Notes under the pieces: model-generated
What the model was told of the DNA's origin: nothing
Seen by the model: the letters and a program-made list of their open reading frames with translations, nothing else
Database searches by the model: none
Made by a program: the position numbers and the translations under genes
Source of the DNA: DASPHG01 sp035629775
Lineage (GTDB): Bacteria > Actinomycetota > Thermoleophilia > Solirubrobacterales > Thermoleophilaceae
Assembly: GCA_035629775.1 (NCBI GenBank)
Contig: DASPHG010000045.1
Location: 1-64,000 of the forward strand
Length of the DNA stretch: 64,000 nucleotides
Direction: 5' to 3'
In this document: in pieces, positions 16,074 to 23,825 of the stretch
Layout of the letters: the number at the start of each line of letters is the position of its first letter
Numbering within the stretch: the stretch's first letter is position 1

Positions 16074-18635
16074 ATGGCTCGCTGGACTCGGTTCGTCATT
16101 CGAAACCGCAAGAAGGTGCTTCTTGCGTGGTTTGTCGCCGTCATCGCCGGCGCCGCGCTCTCGGCGAATCTCGCGGAGCTCCTGAGCAATCGGTTCTCGG
16201 TCCCCGGCGCGGAGGCCGAAGAGGGCCTCGAGCTACTCGAGGACAAGTTCGTCGAGCGCGGCCTCAACTTCACGCTGGTCGCGGAGCCTCGTGGAGCCGA
16301 GGTGGGCCCGGTGCTCATCGCTCGCCTCCAGCGGGCCGTGGACGAGGCGGCTCTCCAGGTCGAGGACGGCAAGGCCGGGGCCGTGCGTCCCGTCAATTCG
16401 CTCCTGATAGCGCAGATCACGACGTCGCTCGAGCAGACCGACGCCGCCGAGCGGGTACCGGACATGCGCGACGCGATCGGGGACGTCCAAGGCGTCAAGA
16501 CGTACCTGACCGGCGCGCCTGCGATCGAGCACGACATGACACCGGTCTACGAGGAAGACCTGCTCAAGGGTGAGACGATCGCGATCCCGATCGCGCTGCT
16601 CGTGCTGGCGTTCATGCTCGGCACCCTCACCGGCATCGCTGTCCCGTTGCTGTTCGCGCTGGCGACCATCCCCGTCACCCTCGGGGGCGTTTGGGTTGTC
16701 GCGCATGCCTTCGACATGGCCGAGTACGTGCAGAACATCGTCACGCTGATCGGGCTGGCGATCGCAATCGACTACTCGATGCTGGTGGTGTTCCGCTTCC
16801 GCGAGGAATTGCGGCGAAACGACAGCCCGACCGAGGCTCTCGTCACCACCATGGAGACCGCGGGCCACGCGACCATCTTCTCCGGCATGACCGTGGCGGT
16901 TGGGCTCGGGCTGCTCATCTTCATGCCGCTGCCGTTCATGCAGTCGATGGGCATCGGCGGAGTGCTCGTTCCCCTCGTGTCGATCGCCGCCGCGGCGACG
17001 CTACTGCCTGCCCTCCTAGCCGTGATGGGGGCGAAGGTGAACCGCCTGCGAGTGGTGCCGAAGAGCGTGCTTGAGCGCCGCAGCAAGGGCGAGGGAGGCG
17101 TCTGGGCGCGCCTCGCTCAGTCGATCATGCGCCGGCCTGTCCCATACCTGGCCATCTCCACCGCCATCATGATCGCGCTGGCCGTCCCCGCCACCGAGAT
17201 GGACCTGACCGGTGGGGACAACCGCGGCCTTCCGGAGACGACCGAGGCGACGCAGGGTCTCGGACTGCTCGACGACACACTCGGTCCGGGCGCGCTGTCC
17301 CCGAACCAGATCGTGGTTGACACCGGCGCGGTGGATGGCGCTTGGGGAGCGGACATGATGGCTGCCCAGCGAAGGCTCGCGGCCAAGCTCTCCGGCGATC
17401 CCGAGATCGACAATGCCACGGTCGAGACCGCTGGCACCATCACGGACCAAGCGGGGGTCCCGCCCGACCAGCTCGTCGGGCTAGCCCGCAAGAGCAACCT
17501 TGTGGACCGCACCGGGCGCTACGTGCAGATCCGCGCGGCCGGGCGCCACGACACCGGCTCGAAGGAGGCGCAGGACCTGGTTGAGCGAATTCGGGACCGG
17601 TACGTCCCCGAATCTGGTTTCCCGGCCGGTGCGGACGTGACGGTCACGGGCGCAGCCGCGTTCGGGGTCGACTTCATCGACGTCGCATATGGGGCGTTCC
17701 CGTTCCTCATCCTCGCGGTCCTTCTGATCAGCTACCTGATCCTGCTGCGCGCATTCCGGTCGCTGTTCCTGCCGTTGAAGGCGGTGGCGTTGAACTGTCT
17801 CTCTGTCGCGGCCACATACGGCGTGCTGGTGCTCGTCTTCCAGCACGAGCTGGGTGCGAACATCGGCCTCGACACCTCGCCGCAGGTCGAGGCCTGGATT
17901 CCGATCTTCCTTTTCGCGATGCTCTTCGGGCTCTCGATGGACTACGAGGTATTCCTGCTCTCGCGGATGCGCGAGGAGTGGGACAAGCGGCGGAACAACG
18001 AGGACGCCGTCGCCTTCGGCCTCCAGCACACCGGCCGGATCATCACCGCGGCGGCGATCATCATGATCGCGGCATTCGCGGGCTTCACAGCCGGCACCTT
18101 CGTCGGGCTGCAGATGTTCGGGGTCGGGCTATCCATCGCGATCCTGCTCGACGCCACGATCGTCCGAATGATCATGGTGCCGGCCACGATGAAACTCATG
18201 GGCGATTGGAACTGGTACCTCCCGGATCGAGTGGCCCGCTGGATGAGGATCAAGGAACCGACGGTTCCGGAGCCGGACCTCGGGGACGCGGGCCCCGACG
18301 TCGTCGACGAGGCGACGGTTCGCGAGTGGCTGGCCGGCACGCCGCATGCGGCCGGCCTCTGGATCGACGTCGGTCAAGACGGCGCGCTGCATATGGCCGC
18401 CGTTGAGCGAATGCGACGAACGCTGCGTCCGGGTGATGCATTCGCCGACCTGGGTGGCGGACGGATGGCCGTATTCCTGCCCGATCTCCGAAGCCATCGC
18501 GACGCAGCGGCCGCTGCCGATCGAATCGAGCGCAGACTGCGAGAGCCGTTCAAGATCGGGGACGAGCTGGTGGAGGCGCGTGTCGACGTGACCATCGAGG
18601 AGCACGTGGAGCCCCGTCCGGAGTCGGTCGCATGA
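16074..18635 (+). CDS. MMPL/RND-type transporter with degenerate GGDEF-like C-terminal domain
   Basis: 853 residues, start ATG with ribosome site GGAGGA at 16061-16066. N-terminal TM1 (KVLLAWFVAVIAGAALSANL), an extracytoplasmic loop, a first TM bundle (about 165-345) and a second (about 545-715) containing the MMPL-type AMLFGLSMDYEVFLLSRMREEW. MMPL proteins export lipids or drugs using the proton gradient. After the last TM, residues about 740-845 resemble a shortened GGDEF domain (VERMRRTLRPGDAFADLGG, then GRMAVFLPDL, ADRIERRLREPF). The active-site GGDEF is replaced by GGGRM (residues 794-798), so cyclase activity is not expected. Its stop overlaps the next gene (ATGA). Confidence 0.88.
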   Translation: MARWTRFVIRNRKKVLLAWFVAVIAGAALSANLAELLSNRFSVPGAEAEEGLELLEDKFVERGLNFTLVAEPRGAEVGPVLIARLQRAVDEAALQVEDGKAGAVRPVNSLLIAQITTSLEQTDAAERVPDMRDAIGDVQGVKTYLTGAPAIEHDMTPVYEEDLLKGETIAIPIALLVLAFMLGTLTGIAVPLLFALATIPVTLGGVWVVAHAFDMAEYVQNIVTLIGLAIAIDYSMLVVFRFREELRRNDSPTEALVTTMETAGHATIFSGMTVAVGLGLLIFMPLPFMQSMGIGGVLVPLVSIAAAATLLPALLAVMGAKVNRLRVVPKSVLERRSKGEGGVWARLAQSIMRRPVPYLAISTAIMIALAVPATEMDLTGGDNRGLPETTEATQGLGLLDDTLGPGALSPNQIVVDTGAVDGAWGADMMAAQRRLAAKLSGDPEIDNATVETAGTITDQAGVPPDQLVGLARKSNLVDRTGRYVQIRAAGRHDTGSKEAQDLVERIRDRYVPESGFPAGADVTVTGAAAFGVDFIDVAYGAFPFLILAVLLISYLILLRAFRSLFLPLKAVALNCLSVAATYGVLVLVFQHELGANIGLDTSPQVEAWIPIFLFAMLFGLSMDYEVFLLSRMREEWDKRRNNEDAVAFGLQHTGRIITAAAIIMIAAFAGFTAGTFVGLQMFGVGLSIAILLDATIVRMIMVPATMKLMGDWNWYLPDRVARWMRIKEPTVPEPDLGDAGPDVVDEATVREWLAGTPHAAGLWIDVGQDGALHMAAVERMRRTLRPGDAFADLGGGRMAVFLPDLRSHRDAAAAADRIERRLREPFKIGDELVEARVDVTIEEHVEPRPESVA

Positions 18636-19738
18636 CGTTCGAACGGAACGAAGTCATCGTCGTGGGCGGCGGCCAGGCTGGTCTCGCGATCGGTTACTAC
18701 CTGGCCCGGCAAGGACGGCGCTTCACGATCCTCGAGGCCGCAGCAGAGCCAGCCGCCTCTTGGCGTGAGCGTTGGGATTCGCTCACCCTATTCACACCTG
18801 CGCGGTACGACGGGCTGCCGGGGCTTCCTTTCCCAGGCGATCCAGATCGGTACCCGGAGCGCGATGAGGTCGTCGAGTACCTGACCGAATACGCGCGCCA
18901 CTTCGATCTCCCGATTGAGCTGAACAGCCGCGTCCAAGCGCTACGTCTGAGCGGGGACAGGTACGCGGTCGAACTCGCCGACAGGACGCTCGATGCGGAC
19001 CAAGTCGTAATCGCGACCGGGCCATTCCAGGTTCCGTTCATCCCGGCTATCGCGGACGGACTCGCGCCGGACGTGGCGCAGATGCACAGCACGGAATACC
19101 GCAACGCCGACCGACTGCCGGCAGGGCCGGTGCTCGTCGTCGGCGGCGGCAACACGGGCTTCCAGATCGCGGCCGAGCTTGCAGGGTCGCGCGAGGTGCA
19201 TTTGTCGATCGGCTCGCGCCAGATGCCACTGCCTCAGCGCCTATTGGGCAGGGATCTGTTCAGGTGGCTCGAGGCAATGGGCCTGATGCACAAGACGGTC
19301 GACTCGCGCTTCGGGCAGCGGATGAAGGACCGCGACACCCTGATCGGCTCGAGTCCACGCACCCTCCGGCGTAGGCACGGCGTAGTGATCCACGGCCGAG
19401 CGACGGGCGCCACGGACGGGACGGTGACCTTCACGGACGGCAGTGGGGTCGCTCCGAGCACGGTCATCTGGGCGACCGGATTCCGATTCGACCATTCATG
19501 GATCGATGCGCCAGTGTTCGAGGACGGACGCCTGGCGCACACCCGCGGCGTCACCGCATCGCCGGGTCTTTACTTCCTCGGCCTCCTGTGGCAGCACACG
19601 CGCGGCTCGGCGCTGCTCGGCTGGGTCAGGGACGACGCCGAGTACCTGGCGGAGCAGATCGGCGCGCGCCAGGCGGCACGCGCTACAGCGGGCCCGCCTT
19701 CGCTGCCGCCCGCGATCGCTGCAAAGCCAACCCCTTAG
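18632..19738 (+). CDS. Flavin-containing monooxygenase-like (CzcO-type) oxidoreductase
   Basis: 368 residues, ATG overlapping the MMPL stop by 4 nt. The FAD-binding Rossmann motif is VIVVGGGQAGLAIGYYLA near the N-terminus; RERWDSLTLFTPARYDGLPG is typical of CzcO/YhiN-like flavoproteins; the second dinucleotide (NADPH) motif is VLVVGGGNTGFQIAAELA (about 168-185); the ATGF segment is VIWATGFRFDHSW. Members oxidise soft nucleophiles or are annotated, on thin evidence, as 'involved in K+ transport'. Coupling to an MMPL pump and a multicopper oxidase suggests a joint detoxification or biosynthetic role (inference). Confidence 0.87.
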   Translation: MTFERNEVIVVGGGQAGLAIGYYLARQGRRFTILEAAAEPAASWRERWDSLTLFTPARYDGLPGLPFPGDPDRYPERDEVVEYLTEYARHFDLPIELNSRVQALRLSGDRYAVELADRTLDADQVVIATGPFQVPFIPAIADGLAPDVAQMHSTEYRNADRLPAGPVLVVGGGNTGFQIAAELAGSREVHLSIGSRQMPLPQRLLGRDLFRWLEAMGLMHKTVDSRFGQRMKDRDTLIGSSPRTLRRRHGVVIHGRATGATDGTVTFTDGSGVAPSTVIWATGFRFDHSWIDAPVFEDGRLAHTRGVTASPGLYFLGLLWQHTRGSALLGWVRDDAEYLAEQIGARQAARATAGPPSLPPAIAAKPTP

Positions 19739-19763
19739 CCACAAACCCGAACTGGAGGCTCGC

Positions 19764-21674
19764 ATGGCTATTCACATTGACCATTTCCCGACGGACATTT
19801 CGAATCTCGCGCCAAGCAAGATGCCGGAGATTCTCGACGTCTGCGACGGCGGATCTGTTGCGCTTCGGATCGCTCCCGTCGCGAAGCAAATCGGCGACAG
19901 CACCGTACGGATGCTCGCCTACAGCGGCTCGATTCCGGGGCCCACGCTAAGGGTCGCGGAAGGTTCGGAGATCGCGGTCAACGTCGAGAACCAGGGCGAC
20001 CTCGAGGCGACGGTCCACTGGCACGGACTACGACTCGACAACCGCTACGACGGAACACACGAAACGCAGCGGCCGATGGAAGTCGGGGAGAGCTTCGAGT
20101 ACCGGATCTCCTTCCCTGATCCCGGCGTCTACTGGTACCACCCGCACATCCGGCAGGACTACGGGCAAGAACTGGGGCTCTACGGCAACATCATCGTGGT
20201 GCCGGCCGATCCTGATTACTGGCCGCCGGTTCACCGAGAGCTCGCACTCACCCTCGACGACATCCTGATCGAGGACGGCCACGTTGCTCACTTCAGTCCG
20301 GCGGAGACCACTTATTCCGCCATGGGCCGCTTCGGGAACCACATGCTCGTGCAAGGCGAGACCGACTTGGCAATGGCCGCCCAGCAGGGGGAGGTCGTCC
20401 GCTTCTACCTGACCAACACCGCCAACACACGCGTCTTCAACGTGGCAGTTCGCGGAGGCCGAATGAAGCTCGTCGGTGGTGACAGCGGGCGCTGTGAGCA
20501 CGAGCAATTCGTCGACGCGGTCGTACTCGCGCCGTCGGAACGGGTCGTGGTCGATGTTCTGTTCGACGCGGCCGACGCGGCGCTGCTGGAGCATCGTACG
20601 CCCGACCGCACGTACGAACTCGTGTCAGTCGAAATCGCGCACGGAGCCGTTGACCCGGAGCCGACGCGGATGTTCCGCAAGCTCCGCACGAACGCGGAGC
20701 TGGTCGCCGAGCGCGAACGTATCGAGCCGTACCGCGATGTCGAGCCGGACAAGACAATCGCGTTCGTGGCCGAGATGGACTTCGAGACGCCGGAAGGACG
20801 CGTCGTTTTCGAATGCCCCATGCACCCGGACGTGGTGACCGCCGAGGAGGGGTCGTGTCCGGATTGCGGCATGAAGCTGATGCCGCGTGCGGCCGCAGCC
20901 CTGTTCACGTGCCCGATGCACCCCGAGGTCGTCAGCGCGATGGAGGGCAAGTGCCCCGACTGCGGCATGAAGCTGATGCCCAGCGAGAGCGGCTTGCTCT
21001 TCGCCTGTCCGATGCATCCGAGCGTCATCCGAGCCGCTGAGGGCAAGTGCCCCGACTGCGGCATGAAGCTGATGCCGGCGATCCCGGTCGCGACCTTCGC
21101 CTGCCCAATGCACCTCGAGGTCACAAGTCATGAGCAAGGCAAGTGTCCCGAGTGCGGGATGAAGCTGATGCCGGCCCTGAACGTCGCCGGAGGGTCGGCG
21201 AAAGACCACGCCGGGGCTGACAACGACACGGGGCAGACGCACGATCACGCATCGGGCGCGATCGAGTGGGAAGACGACATGGTCGAGGTCAACCGGAAGA
21301 CCACGCCCGCCAACACGCGCTGGAAGCTGATCGACCGCTCGACGGGCGCAGAGAACCACGCGATCGATTGGAAGTTCCGCGTCGGCGATCGGGTGAAAAT
21401 CCGCCTCATCAACGAGATGGATTCCGACCACCCGATGCACCATCCGTTCCACATCCACGGGGCGGGTCGATTCCTCGTGCTCAGTCGTGACGGGGTCGAG
21501 GATCCGAACCTGGTGTGGACCGACACGGTGCTGGTCAGGACAGGCGAGGTCATCGACATCGTGCTCGACGTGACCCACCCCGGACGGTGGATGGCTCACT
21601 GCCATATCGCCGAGCACCACGAGAGCGGAATGATGTTCAGCTTCGACGTCACCCCAAGTGGCGACGACGTCTGA
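19764..21674 (+). CDS. Multicopper oxidase with four tandem heavy-metal-binding (HMBD) repeats inserted
   Basis: 636 residues, ATG with TGGAGG ribosome site 8 nt upstream. Cupredoxin domain 1 has HWHG (His85, His87) and WYHPH (His126, His128). The last domain has HPMHHPFHIHG (His560, 563, 565) and HCHIAEHHESGM (His612, Cys613, His614, His618, Met623), a complete type 1/2/3 copper set. Between domains 2 and 3 lie four CPMHPxV...GxCPxCGMKLMP units beginning at Cys351, 383, 415 and 447 with an exact 32-residue period, followed by a His/Asp-rich linker. No signal peptide is visible, unusual for this family. Likely oxidises or sequesters copper or another metal; the true substrate is unknown. Positions 19741-19860 are about 55% GC by my count, lower than the operon at the window start. 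Confidence 0.93.
   Translation: MAIHIDHFPTDISNLAPSKMPEILDVCDGGSVALRIAPVAKQIGDSTVRMLAYSGSIPGPTLRVAEGSEIAVNVENQGDLEATVHWHGLRLDNRYDGTHETQRPMEVGESFEYRISFPDPGVYWYHPHIRQDYGQELGLYGNIIVVPADPDYWPPVHRELALTLDDILIEDGHVAHFSPAETTYSAMGRFGNHMLVQGETDLAMAAQQGEVVRFYLTNTANTRVFNVAVRGGRMKLVGGDSGRCEHEQFVDAVVLAPSERVVVDVLFDAADAALLEHRTPDRTYELVSVEIAHGAVDPEPTRMFRKLRTNAELVAERERIEPYRDVEPDKTIAFVAEMDFETPEGRVVFECPMHPDVVTAEEGSCPDCGMKLMPRAAAALFTCPMHPEVVSAMEGKCPDCGMKLMPSESGLLFACPMHPSVIRAAEGKCPDCGMKLMPAIPVATFACPMHLEVTSHEQGKCPECGMKLMPALNVAGGSAKDHAGADNDTGQTHDHASGAIEWEDDMVEVNRKTTPANTRWKLIDRSTGAENHAIDWKFRVGDRVKIRLINEMDSDHPMHHPFHIHGAGRFLVLSRDGVEDPNLVWTDTVLVRTGEVIDIVLDVTHPGRWMAHCHIAEHHESGMMFSFDVTPSGDDV
20814..21173 (+). repeat. Four 96-nt coding repeats (metal-binding units of the multicopper oxidase)
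   Basis: Units start at 20814, 20910, 21006 and 21102, each a Cys codon opening CPMHP. The spacing is exactly 96 nt, and every unit keeps the CxxxG...CPxCGMKLMP core. The third unit is CPMHPSV and the fourth CPMHLEV (Pro to Leu). Units differ in synonymous positions, so the array is not a very recent duplication. Confidence 0.92.
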
Positions 21675-21711
21675 AGCCAATGAATAGTTCGCTAATGCGT
21701 CCAAACGGGCG

Positions 21712-21717
21712 TATGGT
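21712..21717 (+). promoter_or_regulatory. Probable -10 box for a leaderless transcript
   Basis: TATGGT ends 6 nt before the GTG at 21724, within a 49-nt spacer that is visibly AT-richer than its surroundings. There is no Shine-Dalgarno, so a transcript starting at the GTG is plausible. Confidence 0.55.
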
Positions 21718-21723
21718 CGGTTA

Positions 21724-23784
21724 GTGAGGCTCGCACCTACCGCTATCGCTCTGGCGGTAGCGGTGGTTGCCGCGGCGCCGGCCGCGCACGCCGCTCGGGT
21801 CGTCCCGACGAAGGCGGTCCCGGGCGCGACCGTCGAGCTCCGCGGAGGCGACCTCCCGAAGAAGGGGAAGGTCAAAGTGGCGGGGAAGCGCGCCGAGGTG
21901 GTCTCCCGGGAGGGATCGCGGCTGCGGTTCGTCGTGCCGAGAGTGTCCGCGGGCCCTCGCGCCGTGCGCGCGGGCGACGCGCAGGCGACACTCGAGGTGC
22001 TGAAGCGCTTCCGCGGAAAGGTCGGCGTCACCCTGGCCGGGAAGCACGCCGAGAAGAAGAAGGTCGGGCCGAACGGCGGGTCCATCAGCGCGAGCCACGA
22101 CGGGATCAAATACAAGCTCGAGGTGCCGGCCGGTGCCCTTGTGAAGAAGACCGCGATCACGATGACGCCGGTCGCAAAGCTGAAGAACCTGCCGCTCACG
22201 GGCAGCGCGCCGGCGGCCGTTCAGCTCCGACCGAGCGGTCTGGAGTTCAAGACGCCGGCGCAGCTCGTGATCACCGGGATGAAGAAACCAGGGCGCCAGG
22301 TCGGCTTCACCATGACCGACAGGGGACGCGGCCTCGAGCTCGTTCCCGCGGAGAAAGACGGCAGGCGAGTCACGGTGGCGGTCGAGCACTTCTCGACCCC
22401 GGGCGCGGGCGGTCCGACCCCGCAGGACTACGTGAATCTCTTCGCGCAGTTCCTGAACTCGACTGACGCGATCCTCACCCGCGGCCAGGTGGAGACGCTT
22501 CTGAGGGAGATCGAGATCGTCCAGAACCGCTTCCCGGACTTCTGCGAGGTCCAGACCATCTGCGAGGACGTCAAGGAGCGCGCCCGGGAGTCGCTCAAGC
22601 GGCTGATCGACCAGGAATGCATCCGCCAGACCTCACAACCGAGCGTCGGGGGCATCTCGATTCTGCTCGACCTCGTCGCGCAGATCGAACTGCTCGCCGG
22701 GGACGCAGCGGTGCCTGACTGCGTCTACGACATCCTCAAAGCGCTCGCCGAGCCGGCGATCGCGAACGTGGAAACCAGGCCGTTCGACAGGACGAACACC
22801 GAGTTGCAGCTGTCATCGGTCGCCCTGGCCGACTTGACCGGGGACGGAAAGCTGTCGTGGATCGAGTGGACCTGGTATCTGGGCGGCTGGGCCCTGCGCC
22901 TCGGAGACGACGACCTCGGCGGCCAGCTCGCAGCTGGTTTCACCGGCGCGATGGAGAAGACGCTCGCAGACGGCGAGGAGCTCTGCGAGACCGATCCCGC
23001 GAGCGGCCGTGCGCTCCTCGAACGCGGCGGCGCGATCGCGCGCGCCACGGGCTTCATGCGGCAGGAATTCGCGGACGCCTCGCTGAGCTGCGAGTGCTCA
23101 GGCGGGGGCGGCGCCGACCGTGCCTCATCTGCAGCGGCCGACCAGTGCGTCGCCCCCGTGGTGACCTGGAAGACCCACGACACGCACATGAGCCTGTTCG
23201 TTCTGAGTACGCCTTCAGATACCGAGAAGGACTCGACCACGTTCGAGTCCTTCGATCAGCCCACCCTCAGCGATCAGATCACGAGGAGCCTGCCGGGCAA
23301 CGGGAAGACGGCCTCCGGAGGTCCCGCCAGCGCCACCGCCAACCAGAACGCGACGGTCACGACCCCGACCGTCGACGGGGTGAAGACCCTGGAGAGTCTG
23401 ACCGCCTCTGGCCACGCCCGCTCCAGCGCCACCTCACAGAACCTCGGCACGCCGTTCGCGAACGTCAGGTCCGAGTTCACCGTCAGGTTCGAGGTGACGG
23501 CGCCCGTCGGTTACGTCGTCAGCCAATCCCTCATTGCCGAAAACGACGGCAGCGACGATTGCTCGCGGGCGTGGGTGAGCATCAGCGGTGGCGTCTTCCA
23601 TCGAGAGCAGAGGGACGGGCCCAATTGCGGGACGACGCCCGCCGCGGTCGGATCAACCTCCGGGACGCTTCAGCCCGGCATATACACGCTTGAGACGCAG
23701 GCGCTTTCGGAAGTGGACTCCGACGCTGCATCGGTGGCGGGCTCGGCCTCCTGGAGCGTGTCGCTCTATTTCACCGGCGCCTGA
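21724..23784 (+). CDS. Secreted ZU5-like/EF-hand protein (paralogue of 12201-14462)
   Basis: 686 residues from GTG. Signal peptide (LAPTAIALAVAVVAAAPAAHA), then a basic TIG-like module (GATVELRGGDLPKKGKVKVAG), a ZU5-like region (GPNGGSISASHDGIKYKLEV, PAGALVKKTAITMTPV, SGLEFKTPAQLVITG), an alpha-helical mid-region with paired Cys (DFCEVQTICEDV), an EF-hand loop at residues 370-381 (DLTGDGKLSWIE), and a Ser/Thr/Gly-rich beta C-terminus. The order and many residues match the protein at 12201-14462, but the Ig-like repeat is missing. Function unknown; calcium-stabilised surface protein is the best guess. Confidence 0.8.
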   Translation: MRLAPTAIALAVAVVAAAPAAHAARVVPTKAVPGATVELRGGDLPKKGKVKVAGKRAEVVSREGSRLRFVVPRVSAGPRAVRAGDAQATLEVLKRFRGKVGVTLAGKHAEKKKVGPNGGSISASHDGIKYKLEVPAGALVKKTAITMTPVAKLKNLPLTGSAPAAVQLRPSGLEFKTPAQLVITGMKKPGRQVGFTMTDRGRGLELVPAEKDGRRVTVAVEHFSTPGAGGPTPQDYVNLFAQFLNSTDAILTRGQVETLLREIEIVQNRFPDFCEVQTICEDVKERARESLKRLIDQECIRQTSQPSVGGISILLDLVAQIELLAGDAAVPDCVYDILKALAEPAIANVETRPFDRTNTELQLSSVALADLTGDGKLSWIEWTWYLGGWALRLGDDDLGGQLAAGFTGAMEKTLADGEELCETDPASGRALLERGGAIARATGFMRQEFADASLSCECSGGGGADRASSAAADQCVAPVVTWKTHDTHMSLFVLSTPSDTEKDSTTFESFDQPTLSDQITRSLPGNGKTASGGPASATANQNATVTTPTVDGVKTLESLTASGHARSSATSQNLGTPFANVRSEFTVRFEVTAPVGYVVSQSLIAENDGSDDCSRAWVSISGGVFHREQRDGPNCGTTPAAVGSTSGTLQPGIYTLETQALSEVDSDAASVAGSASWSVSLYFTGA

Positions 23785-23825
23785 GCCGCCCGCCAGTTTC
23801 CGGCGGCCGAGGCGTTGAAGCCGTC

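Noticed and set aside
18279..18632. Active diguanylate cyclase
   Set aside because: The GGDEF triplet is GGGRM and the first metal-site motif is missing, so catalytic activity is unlikely.
20814..21173. Regular 96-nt repeats considered as a CRISPR array
   Set aside because: The repeats are in frame and encode conserved Cys/His/Met metal ligands; there are no unique spacers or cas genes.
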